Shown in pieces: positions 1 to 10,142 of a stretch of 24,667 nucleotides of DNA. The notes under the pieces are model-generated. The model was not told where the DNA came from, searched no databases, and saw nothing but the letters and a program-made list of their open reading frames with translations. The stretch spans positions 495,356 through 520,022 of the forward strand of contig CAJJDP010000034.1 of assembly GCA_905182995.1 (NCBI GenBank). The letters run 5' to 3'. Source of the stretch: Paramecium octaurelia. Lineage: Eukaryota; Ciliophora; Oligohymenophorea; Peniculida; Parameciidae. Made by a program: the position numbers and the translations under genes. Within the stretch, counting starts at the first letter, position 1; each line of letters starts with the position of its first letter.

Positions 1-1
1 A

Positions 2-205
2 TGTTATTCAAATTCACAGTCATTATTATAAGAGCCTTCGATAATCTCAATAACATCAACAGTGGTTTTTGAAATACATCTCTCAACATAGCTAATTTCC
101 CCTAAAAAATATTATTAAAATCAACTTCAAAAAGAAGAATCGAATATATTTTTTGGATACCATTCAATTATTTATCCAAATAACACAATGAAGTCACCAC
201 TCTGA
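2..205 (+). CDS. 3' end of an unidentified ciliate gene, cut by the window edge
   Basis: With TAA/TAG read as Gln, frame 2 is open from the first bases of the window for 67 codons and stops at TGA 203-205. The product is polar and mixed in composition, containing stretches such as EPSIISITSTVVFEI and KKYYQNQLQKEESNIFFGYH, which reads like ordinary protein rather than translated AT repeats. The 5' end lies outside the window. No family was recognised. At 67 codons the frame could arise by chance, so this is a tentative call based on composition and on the stop just before a clearly AT-richer stretch. Confidence 0.35.
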
Positions 206-900
206 TTTGCGATTTTGAAGGATTTATATAGTATTCTTTAAAATACCAAACAAATTAAATTGAGTAAAATCTATTAAATTATCATTTTTAAGATTTTGCT
301 TTCTGTGTTTTCCTTAAAAACATAATATATATCGTTTTTAAATATTTAATAAAATAATTAGTAAACTTATTCACAAATAATCTAATATTTTCATATAAAT
401 ATCATGATTCTTAATCTCAAAAAATAGAATAATTTTTTAAAAAAAATTCATACATAACACATTATTTTCACAAAAATCTAGAATTATATTTGAATATAGA
501 TTTAAGTAGTTTTAAACACAAGTTATCAAAGATATTTATAACGAATTTCTTAAAGAATTGAAAAGCAAAATATTAATACAAAAAACATAATTTAACATTT
601 ACTTTTAATTTCTAGAATGTATTTAAGATACTAATACTTCAGAAAACTATATTTATTTAAAAGTGATTTTACAATACTATGATTTGATATCGGGGAAGTA
701 TTAGATTTCCAAAATTTTCCAAGAAACTAGAGCCTAAATAAGTGGAGAAATCAAATCATAACAAGCCTTATTAAATGCTAGAAAGAGGAGGAATTAAGCA
801 AGAGGAATTCTTAAATTTTTTTAACTAATATTATATTTATGATATATAATTTTATTATTTGATATAAATACTTATATAATTATGTAAAATTGAGTTTGAA
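206..900. other. AT-rich interval without a definite gene
   Basis: Mostly very AT-rich sequence; the 60 bases from 301 have 8 G or C. Around 680-840 two overlapping plus frames look mildly protein-like under the ciliate code (one contains KIFQETRAQISGEIKSQQAL), but there is no start codon, family motif or agreement on frame, so no gene is called. Confidence 0.4.
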
Positions 901-990
901 ATGAAAAAAATTTATTGGATTCTTTGGTTATTCTTAAGTTTCACTTCAAGAGGATAATTAACAGTAGATCACAATTTTCAAATAATTTGA
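901..990 (+). CDS. possible first exon encoding a signal peptide
   Basis: An ATG at 901 opens a 29-codon frame ending at TGA 988-990 under the ciliate code. The product starts MKKIYWILWLFLSFTSRGQ: two lysines, a hydrophobic core of about 12 residues, then polar residues including TVDHNF. This is a textbook secretory signal. Protein-like sequence does not clearly continue in this frame, so the segment would have to be a first exon or a broken gene start. The 5' flank is AT-rich, as expected upstream of a ciliate gene. A chance ATG before a hydrophobic run is possible. Confidence 0.3.
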
Positions 991-1858
991 AAGTTAAAGC
1001 TCAATTTTGATGTCGCTTCTTTAATTGATAAATACTAATCATATTTGTTATTGAAAATATATGACCATTTAATTCATAATAATATCAACATAGTTTCATA
1101 TATTTGTTTAGAGTTTATAATATAGTCCAAAACAATTTCAAAGAGTATTTTGCACAATTTTGATTTTCTTTAATTTTCTGTTAGATTAATTGTAAAAGTA
1201 TTGATTATTATTATTATTATTATTTCAAGTAACAATAATTGTTCTGTTTATCTTACATTGCGGCAAAAACACTATGAAATTCTCAAATCGTACTAATAAA
1301 AAGATAATATATAAAAACATTTGATACTTATTTAATTATAACTTTGCTATTTTTTTTTCAATATCAGTATATTAAGAAATCTTCAAGAAATATTTTTAGG
1401 AACCTTCCTATTTAATTGAAAAACTGAAGATTAGATTTAATATTAATTAACTTTATTAATCTTCTAGTTAAAAATCCTAAACCACATTGCGAATGATGTT
1501 GTAAAGAAATTCTGATTGTTTTACAAAAAGTATAATTAAAAGGCTAGTTTGGTCTATCATATACAACAAGTCTACAAATAGTTGTGAATATTGAACTTTA
1601 ACAATTAACACAGTTAATAATTTATGATCCTTTTTTCCTCTTATATTGTTAAGGTAAAATAAATTTAGAGTTAGACAGAAATACTCTTAGTAAAGATTGC
1701 ACAGCAATTGGCAGCTTACAAATATAATTTGGCTGAAAACTCTCTATTTTCAACACATTCTTCTCAAGGATAAAATGTCTTTTTTCACAAATAATCATAA
1801 TGCCTCTTACACATATTTTTTTGAAATCAAATTCAATGTTTGCTTACTCTTACTCTTA
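991..1858. other. AT-rich interval with a short trinucleotide repeat
   Basis: No convincing reading frame was found on either strand by inspection. It contains seven tandem ATT units at 1204-1224. It separates the plus-strand signal-peptide frame at 901 from the minus-strand broken gene that ends at 1859. Confidence 0.4.
1204..1224. repeat. (ATT)7 microsatellite
   Basis: Seven perfect tandem ATT units, 21 bases, inside AT-rich non-coding sequence. Confidence 0.9.
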
Positions 1859-2583
1859 TCATTAGTATGAATTATTTGATTCTTAATATGTCTATTACAT
1901 TTTTGGAAACAACTATTCTTAATTCTTGTTCTTTATCGTTCTCAAATAATTATATATTGTGGCTTATGATTTGGTTCTTTAATATTCGATCCTATTCATT
2001 AATTCGTACACAATTAATTGTATTCCTTCTATACCATCTGACACAATGAATACGAAAAAAAAATTCCAAATTACTCCATTTCTTCCCCTTCTTTATGTAA
2101 ATTCAAATAATTAGGCTTACTCTAAATATCAACTAATAATTCACAGTTATCAACATAATTCTAATAATTCTCTTACTCTTTATTTTTTTCGCTCTTAGAA
2201 AATCTACGCAATTAGTTGTAGATCATTCATAACTTATTACCAAATATTTGGCCTTCTCAAAATCTAAAAATTAGTTGTGATCCATACCTCATAATTTTGT
2301 GTGATCGTTTGGCTGTTTACAGTGATACCACCTTATTTTCATAATATTCCTTTGTTAATCTGGTATCCTCAAATTGCCTTGAGTCCATTTAGGAATACTC
2401 TAATTTTTACAAGTAACAAATTTCAATTTGTAATGTCACAATGAATTCTCTAAAATTTGATAATAGATTTACTTTTGGTTATTAAAACATAGCTTCTGAT
2501 GATAAATCTATTATGATATACAAAAAGAATAATGATTAAGATTTTTAATAATAATCATTCGATTTATAAGAATTCTCTTTAGT
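1859..2583 (-). pseudogene. broken ciliate gene, charged Gln/Glu/Lys-rich protein, family unknown
   Basis: Read on the minus strand with TAA/TAG as Gln, 2583-2260 is open for 108 codons and contains QMDSRQFEDTRLTKEYYENK. After two in-phase TGAs (2257-2259 and 2227-2229), an ATG at 2226 opens a 76-codon frame to TGA 1996 containing FSKSEKNKEQENYQNYVDNC. That frame loses its sense at a run of nine A (plus strand 2055-2063). Sense resumes one frame over (VSDGIEGIQLIVYELMNRIE) and runs to TGA 1859-1861. The composition is hydrophilic, with alternating acidic and basic residues, as in coiled-coil or cytoskeletal proteins. GTATGG...TTTTTAG, 24 nt, near the first TGA has the size and borders of a Paramecium intron but does not remove the stop. 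No family was recognised. Either a pseudogene or a gene with uncorrected indels. Confidence 0.45.
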
Positions 2584-3819
2584 TCATTAAATGATATTAA
2601 AACTAAATCATACTCCTAAATACAGATAGTATTGAAGACTTTAAAGCTTGAGAAGTTAGGTCCGATCACCTGATATAAAATATCTATTTGATTTTCATAG
2701 AATCTATATATAGATGCAATCAGATATATCAATTTCACTGCTATAAACATATAAGAAATTTCTTGTTGTTTTAATTTTTTTATATTTTTGGAAGTTGGAA
2801 AGTTGAAAATTTTTAGGTCTGAATTTGTGAATTGAAATTTGGTCCGTTGTTTTTCATCAATTGTAAAGTATATGCAACATTTTCCTCTTCATACACGAAT
2901 TAACTTAAATCTGTACTAGAGCATAACTTAATAAATCAATGAAACTCCATCTCTTTTACCATCACCAGTATAATAAAATTAAAATTCTTCATCTTTTGAG
3001 AAAACTATATAAGAGGTTGTTGATACAATTTTGTGCTTCAATACTTTTTCTGATTTAATATATTTAACTTTAGAAATTGTGATCTAAAATACCCGTTGCT
3101 TGAATGCACAATTTATTACAATTATTTTTTTTCATACATATACTTCCAAATGCCTTGCTTGAGGTCATTGATATATTCTCCAAATTCCTTGACTTTTGCA
3201 AAACTAATAATAATAAGATATTCTTACTCATAGAAATGGTTTATCGTTTCTTCCCATAAGCCTTACTTTTTCCCCTCTAAAGAGTACAATTATTAAATTT
3301 TTTTCATTTTATATTTTGCTATAATGACCGCAAACGCCATTCAAAATTTCTCCCTTCCAAGAGGCTGTCCATAATCCAACTTTATTTGCATTTTTTTCTA
3401 ATTTACCCATCCATTTAAGATGTTTTACTACTTCTAAATTTGTAATTATTTAAGGTCTGGTTTCTGAATCATTATGTTCAATCCTTTAGAATTATTAGAA
3501 ATATTACGTTTAAATGATTTCTCCATTATATATATAATGAAGCTCTTGGCCTTTGTTTTATCGAAAATGAAAATAGATTTATTTTAGTTTACTTCCAAGC
3601 AATTTCCAACCTCTATATTCTTAGTTTAGGTCTATAAAATTCATTATTATTATAAAAATAACTTCTTTTTTATTTTATCAGCAGAAATATTTATCAGGAT
3701 TGTATCTTAAAGGGATTAAATTCATTCATAATTGCCTTTAAAATTAAAATATTCAATACATATATTATGTGTTCTTTATATGACATCAACAATTCAATGT
3801 TATGTTCAGATCAATTTGA
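2584..3819. other. interval without a recognised gene
   Basis: AT-rich, with runs of T in polypyrimidine-like patches. No start-to-stop frame with convincing composition was found by eye on either strand, although short ciliate-code frames occur. Nothing repeated or RNA-like was recognised. Confidence 0.35.
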
Positions 3820-4251
3820 AAAATATTGTATCATTATAGATGTTTGTAAAAGTTTCAATTTGACTCCTCGAAATAAACAAAACATATTAGACTATTCTCA
3901 TTTATTAATAAAACAGAAAATTTAGTTGAGGTGCTCATCATCCTAAAAGATTTCTTAAAATCTTTCTTATTCCTATTTTTGATTATATTATCCATCTCCA
4001 CTAAATTTATCACAAAGAATATTAGATATCTAAGAAGGAAAATTTTGGATCAAAAAAAGTTTCCGTCTTATAACCTTTACCAACAACTAAAATCTTTTTC
4101 ATTTTCTATCATTTTATGGTTTATACATTTAATTAGAATTTTTTAGTTTATTGCTATTCAGAACAGTTTTGAATAAAAAATTCAATAATTATTGTAGAAC
4201 TATTATTTGTTAATGATCATTTTGTATCAATTATTCATATACAATCTTTGA
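3820..4251 (+). CDS. unidentified ciliate-code frame with a membrane segment
   Basis: Open for 143 codons from just after TGA 3817-3819 to TGA 4249-4251 with TAA/TAG as Gln. Around residues 38-60 a hydrophobic run (KSFLFLFLIILSIS) could be a transmembrane helix. It is followed by a basic stretch (RYLRRKILDQKKF) and a Gln-rich tail. There is no ATG near the 5' end, so the frame would be an internal or 3' exon. No family was recognised. The length alone is compatible with chance in DNA this AT-rich. Confidence 0.3.
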
Positions 4252-4985
4252 GTCCATCCATGCTGACTAAATCTCCACTTTAATTAATTTAATAGTTTTA
4301 TATTATTGTAAAACAATTTAGTTTCTCTTCTCATTTATTTTTCCTCCTTATTTAAGCATCGAATTGAAGCATACTTAAATTTACCTCCTTTCCTTTCATT
4401 TTTTAAAAAATTCTTATGAGATCAAGGATAATATTTAAATTTTTATCGGATATAGATTATCATATATTATTTTGTTTCCTCTAATTGAATATCCATAATA
4501 AATTAACACTAAAAATGCTTGTAGATTCAGTCATTATAAATTGGAAACATTTTGATGTAAAAGTATTGAAATTGAGCATCATATATTATTTTTAAATAAA
4601 TTTTTTTTCTCTATGCTGATGTTGACAAAAAGAAACCCCATGCATTTGCACAACAGGCAACTCATATGATTACACTTTCTTTTTAGGTAATTATCCTATC
4701 ATCAATATTAATCTTTGATGAGGGGATTGAATAGGCTAATATCTATTTTCTGATTTAGATTCTTAATTATCGACTACAATATTTAGGGCACTTAATCAGA
4801 AATATCTCATCTTATTTCAATCCGTGTTACTGTAGCATCTATTAATTGTTCCTGTTCTTACTACTCATTAAGATTAATCATTTCAATTACTATATTTTTT
4901 GCTAGATGGCTACTTACGAATAGTATATTGCACATCTAAAGAATTACAGTCTCCCTAAGAGTAGTCAATAATAAAATTAAGATCC
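4252..4985. other. interval without a recognised gene
   Basis: AT-rich sequence between the 3.8-4.25 kb frame and the first duplicated block. No frame with good composition, RNA motif or repeat was recognised. Confidence 0.35.
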
Positions 4986-6269
4986 TTTGTAGTATGAATT
5001 CACTTTTTTCTATATAAATTTATGAGCCTTCGCTGGATTCTACAAGCTGAGGAAACCAAAAACGAATGTGTGATTTTATTAATGATGACAAAATGAATGA
5101 TTCTAATTTTGGAAAACTATATAAAATTGTATTTTCATTAATTAAACTAAAGTATATTGATAAATGTTAGTATTTTAACTTAGATTTCAATTCTAAACCA
5201 AATTTGTTTAAATTCTATCTAAATTCTTTTTTAAAGTCCAAGTTATAATGGATATAAAATATTAGGAAGCAATATTAAATGAAGTTTTTTAATTCTATTA
5301 ATTAGGTCAAATAATCTTAGCTCTGTTAAAAACACCATAAAGCAATTAAGTTTGAGTGGGGTCAATAATAAAACAGATCATCATCTTTTATCATAAATTC
5401 ATTCATTATTTCAAATTATTAGAAATAATTTCAAATTTACATCAAAAATATGAAAATTCTATAGAGAATTAGGAATTCTAATTTTCATTTTCAAGAGGCA
5501 AGATTTAAACCTACAGTATTCTTATATGGTTGAATAAATTCAATAAGTATCTAGAATAACTTAGATAGAAATTATAATCATATTTCTGCTGCTATTTTTC
5601 TAAGATTTGATTCCATAGCTTTTGAATTTTTTTATCCTTGCATTATCAATGCTCTACTTTTTCTTTTATAATTATGATAGCTTAGAAAGGAATTTATTAT
5701 TCTGCTTTAATGTTATCTAACATTATCATTCATACAAGAGTAAATAATATTATTTACTTGCGATGATTTTCTTCTTATGATCTATTTTTTGATTAATCAT
5801 TAAAAAAATAAATTTTAGTTAATTTTATCTCCTTAATTTGTCTTTTTGTTAATATTTATTACTAATTATAGTGCCAGTTATATTCTAAAAGTAACAATAA
5901 TCAGTTCCATTTTTTTGTTTTACATTTTTTCCATTGTCGAATTTATTATAATTGGTGTAAGCCTTAAATTTCCATCTCTTAAATGTAATAATCATTAATC
6001 TGAAATATTAAATTTAGCCTTCTGTTTTCAAGTCGGTTTTTTTTTCTTCTTCTTAATTCTGATTTTTAATTGTATTAAACTTTCATTCCAAAATATTCCT
6101 CTAAATCTAATAAGTCAATTAAATATCTTTAAGACATTAGAATCTCATGAAATCTGATACATTTGTATTTCTTTGCTTATTTCAGTCGGTATAATCTCGA
6201 ATTATTAACTTTAATATACATTTTATTAAAACCCAAAGATTTTTGAGCTTGTTTAAGGATCTCTATTAG
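4986..6269. repeat. first copy of a 1284-base direct duplication
   Basis: This block begins TTTGTAGTATGAATTCAC and ends at the single N at 6270. The block restarts immediately after the N, with a constant offset of 1285. Every stretch compared by eye is identical. The two copies abut the N exactly, which favours an assembly join of overlapping contigs over a biological tandem repeat. Confidence 0.95.
5730..6221 (-). CDS. basic, Gln-rich ciliate protein with a candidate 39-nt intron (copy 1)
   Basis: An ATG at 6221 opens a 106-codon minus-strand frame to TGA 5901-5903 under the ciliate code. The product is strongly basic and polar: YRLKQAKKYKCIRFHEILM near residue 12, LDLEEYFGMKVQYN in the middle, then a cluster RRRKKNRLENRR and a Gln/Lys-rich end. 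The same frame continues for 56 more codons to TGA 5730-5732. The intervening TGA lies inside GTAAAAC...TTACTTTTAG (5885-5923), 39 nt. Its borders fit Paramecium micro-introns and its length is divisible by three. Removing it would give a 150-residue protein. Basic clusters suggest nucleic-acid or cytoskeletal binding, but no domain was recognised. A 39-nt intron would be long for Paramecium. Without splicing, the 106-residue version stands. Confidence 0.5.
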
Positions 6270-6270
6270 N
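6270..6270. other. single-N gap
   Basis: One ambiguous base exactly between the two copies of the 1284-base block. It marks a scaffold join rather than a sequenced base. Confidence 0.9.
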
Positions 6271-7554
6271 TTTGTAGTATGAATTCACTTTTTTCTATAT
6301 AAATTTATGAGCCTTCGCTGGATTCTACAAGCTGAGGAAACCAAAAACGAATGTGTGATTTTATTAATGATGACAAAATGAATGATTCTAATTTTGGAAA
6401 ACTATATAAAATTGTATTTTCATTAATTAAACTAAAGTATATTGATAAATGTTAGTATTTTAACTTAGATTTCAATTCTAAACCAAATTTGTTTAAATTC
6501 TATCTAAATTCTTTTTTAAAGTCCAAGTTATAATGGATATAAAATATTAGGAAGCAATATTAAATGAAGTTTTTTAATTCTATTAATTAGGTCAAATAAT
6601 CTTAGCTCTGTTAAAAACACCATAAAGCAATTAAGTTTGAGTGGGGTCAATAATAAAACAGATCATCATCTTTTATCATAAATTCATTCATTATTTCAAA
6701 TTATTAGAAATAATTTCAAATTTACATCAAAAATATGAAAATTCTATAGAGAATTAGGAATTCTAATTTTCATTTTCAAGAGGCAAGATTTAAACCTACA
6801 GTATTCTTATATGGTTGAATAAATTCAATAAGTATCTAGAATAACTTAGATAGAAATTATAATCATATTTCTGCTGCTATTTTTCTAAGATTTGATTCCA
6901 TAGCTTTTGAATTTTTTTATCCTTGCATTATCAATGCTCTACTTTTTCTTTTATAATTATGATAGCTTAGAAAGGAATTTATTATTCTGCTTTAATGTTA
7001 TCTAACATTATCATTCATACAAGAGTAAATAATATTATTTACTTGCGATGATTTTCTTCTTATGATCTATTTTTTGATTAATCATTAAAAAAATAAATTT
7101 TAGTTAATTTTATCTCCTTAATTTGTCTTTTTGTTAATATTTATTACTAATTATAGTGCCAGTTATATTCTAAAAGTAACAATAATCAGTTCCATTTTTT
7201 TGTTTTACATTTTTTCCATTGTCGAATTTATTATAATTGGTGTAAGCCTTAAATTTCCATCTCTTAAATGTAATAATCATTAATCTGAAATATTAAATTT
7301 AGCCTTCTGTTTTCAAGTCGGTTTTTTTTTCTTCTTCTTAATTCTGATTTTTAATTGTATTAAACTTTCATTCCAAAATATTCCTCTAAATCTAATAAGT
7401 CAATTAAATATCTTTAAGACATTAGAATCTCATGAAATCTGATACATTTGTATTTCTTTGCTTATTTCAGTCGGTATAATCTCGAATTATTAACTTTAAT
7501 ATACATTTTATTAAAACCCAAAGATTTTTGAGCTTGTTTAAGGATCTCTATTAG
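6271..7554. repeat. second copy of the 1284-base direct duplication
   Basis: Identical, in all stretches compared, to 4986-6269. Unique sequence resumes at 7555. If the join is artificial, this copy is redundant and the plus-strand frame that starts at 7558 lies directly after the unique locus. Confidence 0.95.
7015..7506 (-). CDS. basic, Gln-rich ciliate protein (copy 2, probably the same locus)
   Basis: Exact positional counterpart of the gene at 5730-6221, shifted by 1285: ATG at 7506, internal TGA at 7186-7188, final TGA at 7015-7017, candidate intron 7170-7208. Because the copies are identical and flank a single N, this is probably the same gene assembled twice and should be counted once. 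Confidence 0.45.
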
Positions 7555-7557
7555 TGA

Positions 7558-8034
7558 AAGCTTATCTGTTATATTTCTTCTCTAGAGTTGTTAAAAAATT
7601 TTAAGACTGATTATATTGCATTTTATTGCACATAAAGAAAATCCATAATAAAAATCTTATATACCTATATAGCTCTTTTGCATAAAAAATATTATATGAT
7701 TGATAATGAAATAGACATGATAAGAAGTTTTAAACTAATTTCTAAAATTGGTAGAATCGATAAATTTAATTTTATTCTAAAAAAAGAGTTAATTAATATT
7801 ATTACTGCTCTTCCATTTACACATCTAAACGAAAAACTCGATATATATCATTATCAAAGTTGGAGTTATCGAAATAATTGTTAAAGGTATAGTAGAGTAA
7901 TAACAATTATTATTGCTTTTTAAAATCTCCTTATAATATATAAGTAGTTTATAGTCTAGTTGATTGATATCTTGTCACTGATAAGGAGATTATATATTCT
8001 GAGGCTGAATTATTTTATCAAACAAGAGGATTGA
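7558..8034 (+). CDS. unidentified ciliate gene, membrane segment near its end
   Basis: Open for 158 codons under the ciliate code between TGA 7555-7557 and TGA 8032-8034. From the ATG at 7696 it gives 112 residues. The start reads MIDNEIDMIRSFKLISKIGR, followed by a mixed soluble region, then a hydrophobic stretch (RVITIIIAFQNLLIIYKQF, about residues 66-84) that could span a membrane. The next plus frame starts 13 bases after the stop, and the two could be parts of one gene broken by a frameshift or a short intron. No family was recognised. Composition and the in-frame ATG support it. Confidence 0.4.
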
Positions 8035-8047
8035 TATTAAATAAATC

Positions 8048-8590
8048 ATGAAGATGATTATTATTTAATAACATGCAAAATGTATTACAAATCAACTCGA
8101 GTTCACGATGATCATCCAGAATAACACTATTAAAAATATTCTCATACCAGATGTTATAATTCCTCCAGGATCAAGCGTCAAAGTTAAATTTCATTATTTA
8201 TTTTGGAGTTTTAATTATTATTAAAGGAAGAATGGAAAACGTTAAGTATATATCAGAAGGTTTCTATCCGTAGTTTTTCTAATTGCAATTAAATTTTTTC
8301 AATTAGCAATACTTCTTAAAAAGTAAAATAACAACGAAAGAAAAGATTTATATAAATATTATGACTTTCATAGCCAACTTGATGATTTTATAACTGATTA
8401 TACTTTATGTAAGGAGCTTGGTATGACAGATATAAAATTTAATAGTATATATCACAAACTTCAAAAGAGGATTAATTTTTAAAATTTGAAAATCTCATCG
8501 AGCGCTGAAAGGAGCTCGCTTAGTGTTTTAGAGTTCATATTCCAAAAACCTACAAGGATATTTCAGCTGAATACTTTCTTTTCCCTATGA
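8048..8590 (+). CDS. 180-residue ciliate protein, unknown family
   Basis: ATG at 8048 to TGA 8588-8590, 180 codons with TAA/TAG as Gln. Residues 20-45 look like a beta-rich segment (NNTIKNILIPDVIIPPGSSV). This is followed by a basic/aromatic stretch and a hydrophobic run (FLSVVFLIAIKFFQLAILL, around residue 70), a possible transmembrane helix. The polar tail contains KYYDFHSQLDDFITDYTLCK. The last 30 residues lie in DNA of higher GC and overlap a minus-strand frame, so the true end may be earlier. It could be the continuation of the frame at 7558-8034. The family is not recognised, and the signal is composition plus a complete ATG-TGA frame. Confidence 0.45.
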
Positions 8591-8938
8591 TTTGGGTTGA
8601 ATATTTTTAAATTTCTTCATCTGCAAGTAAGTTAAATTTACTCCCAACTGTGTAAGAAGATAAACATGTCTCACCACTTTACGGATAGGAAATACAGATT
8701 AAACTCGGCCACTAGGAGAGAACAGGAAGACTTTCCTGATGTGACGTTCATCCAATATTAATGACGCAAGAGATGGCATTAGGAAGCGAGGGGAAAAATT
8801 GTAAGGATTCTGGTAGTTAACCCCGTAAAATCCTGCGGAAGCGGATATCGAAGTATGTGCTGTGAGGGAAAACAGAAGAACGAAGGATAATTGGGTAAAT
8901 TTTTTGGATTTCAATAGTTAAATTGAGTTCTAATGAAA
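8495..8938 (-). CDS. frame with a signal-peptide-like start in a GC-rich island
   Basis: Open for 147 codons under the ciliate code from after TGA 8939-8941 to TGA 8495-8497. Residues 9-35 resemble a secretory signal: KSKKFTQLSFVLLFSLTAH, then SISASAG with a plausible cleavage site after ASA. The rest is mixed and contains RFLMPSLASLILDERH. No ATG precedes the signal; the codon at its start is TTG, so an upstream exon or another explanation is needed. Under the standard code the frame ends at 8699. It overlaps the tail of the plus frame at 8048-8590 and lies downstream of the furin-like gene on the same strand. It may not be a gene. Confidence 0.25.
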
Positions 8939-9060
8939 TCAGGCAACATTATAAAAGAACGTAACACACGTGGTGCATTGATATGGATGTAGCTGTGATG
9001 TCAGGTGCAGGAAGCGTTCTAACCTTGAAGCTACACAAAGGTTGCTGAAGGAAATAGGTT
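8640..9060. other. island of raised GC content
   Basis: Hand counts per 60-base line starting at 8701, 8761, 8821, 8881, 8941 and 9001 give 26, 25, 29, 16, 24 and 27 G or C, roughly 40-48% except for 8881-8940. Comparable counts elsewhere are 8 of 60 (from 301) and 20 of 60 (from 20401). This makes it the most compositionally distinct part of the window. It could be a conserved structured RNA, a transferred or chimeric fragment, or an unusual exon. No known RNA motif was recognised. Confidence 0.6.
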
Positions 9061-9126
9061 AAATTTGGTTTAAGCACTGAAATATAACTCTGTTTAAATA
9101 TTTTATTTAAGTTTTCATACTATAAA

Positions 9127-10142
9127 TCAGCTGTAGAGATTATATTTGATTATTATTTAAGATTTCAATCTTGGTAGAAATTTAACTGAATCTTATAAAT
9201 TCATTTAGTAAAGCATACCTTCATTAAATTACAATTCACAAATAAAATCATATGCACGACAATCCTTATAAATTAAATCATTGTTCTTAGGATGAAATTA
9301 GTCTGTTATGAAAATAAAAGGAGAATACCTATTATCATTTGATATAGGAATTGTTTAATTCTGAAAAAATGTTAATAATGATTTAATTCTGTAGTCTTAC
9401 ACAAAAATTTGTCATTACGAGCTATAGAATAATCTCTATTACATTCCTAACTACAACCTATAAAAGTTTCAGAAAATTATTATTCAGAAATGCATTAGCA
9501 TTGCCCACCTGATACAACCTATCCATCGAAACACGTTAAGCAATTTGTTTTTAAAGGACCGTTACATTTTAAGCATGTTGGATGACAAGGATTGACATAA
9601 ATTAATACGTTTCTAATTCCAATTTCTGAAAATAATGAATAAGTACTGAAACAAAAATTTATTAGAAACTAATTTTCAGTGTTGAGATCATAAATTGTAT
9701 TTGTTATTGTAAGTAATTGAAAATAAGTAAAGAAATTATTGCAAACGTTTTGACTATTTTGAGATAAATAGTATGCCAATAATTTCTCCCATAAATTATT
9801 CAGCTATCACTTGGAGTTTAAGACTTAACCAGTAAATGGGAGGCTACGTTATCTATTTCAAAAAAAAAACAATAAATACTACTTAATCTGAAAAGCTCTA
9901 TAATTAAATGTCTTTTCCATGTATTAGTTATATCTTATTAAAGAGGCATAAGTTTGTGAATTTTGAGGACAACTTTTTCTATTGAATGAGATTGGCAAAT
10001 AACTGGGGCATGATCCAAACATCTTCCAGTTATTGTCATCAATAAAAGTATCTTTGAAACTGTGATCTATTAATCTCCAGTTTGCAGTGACATGGAAACT
10101 AAAGATAAGAAATAAAATGAAGTCCTTTAAAAAAAGGATCAT
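9127..10142 (-). pseudogene. furin-like cysteine-rich surface protein of Paramecium type, two frameshifts and a 26-nt intron
   Basis: ATG at 10142 encodes a signal peptide (KDFILFLIFSFHVTA), then NWRLIDHSF...NNWKMFGSCPSYLP. The frame breaks at a run of ten A (9860-9869, T on the coding strand), one base more than needed to continue as FFFEIDNVASHLL. GTTAAG...GATAG (9804-9829, 26 nt) fits a Paramecium intron and joins a 146-codon frame. That frame carries EIGIRNVLIYVNPCHPTCLK, then CNGP...NCLTC, and CQC and GCSQEC groups. This is the CxxxCxxC...CxxC layout of the growth-factor-receptor/furin-like repeats abundant in Paramecium surface proteins. At a run of six A (9364-9369) sense shifts again and continues 78 codons (DLIYKDCRAYDFICEL) to TGA 9127-9129. 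TAA and TAG occur inside the domain as Gln. Corrected length would be about 328 residues, probably secreted or membrane-displayed. It may be an intact gene with two sequence errors. Confidence 0.8.
9804..9829 (-). other. candidate 26-nt micro-intron in the furin-like gene
   Basis: Coding strand GTTAAGTC...GTGATAG, 26 nt, phase 0. It joins the short frame ending SHLL to the frame beginning LNNLWEK. Its size and TAG end are typical of Paramecium introns, and it contains the stops and frame change otherwise seen here. Confidence 0.55.
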
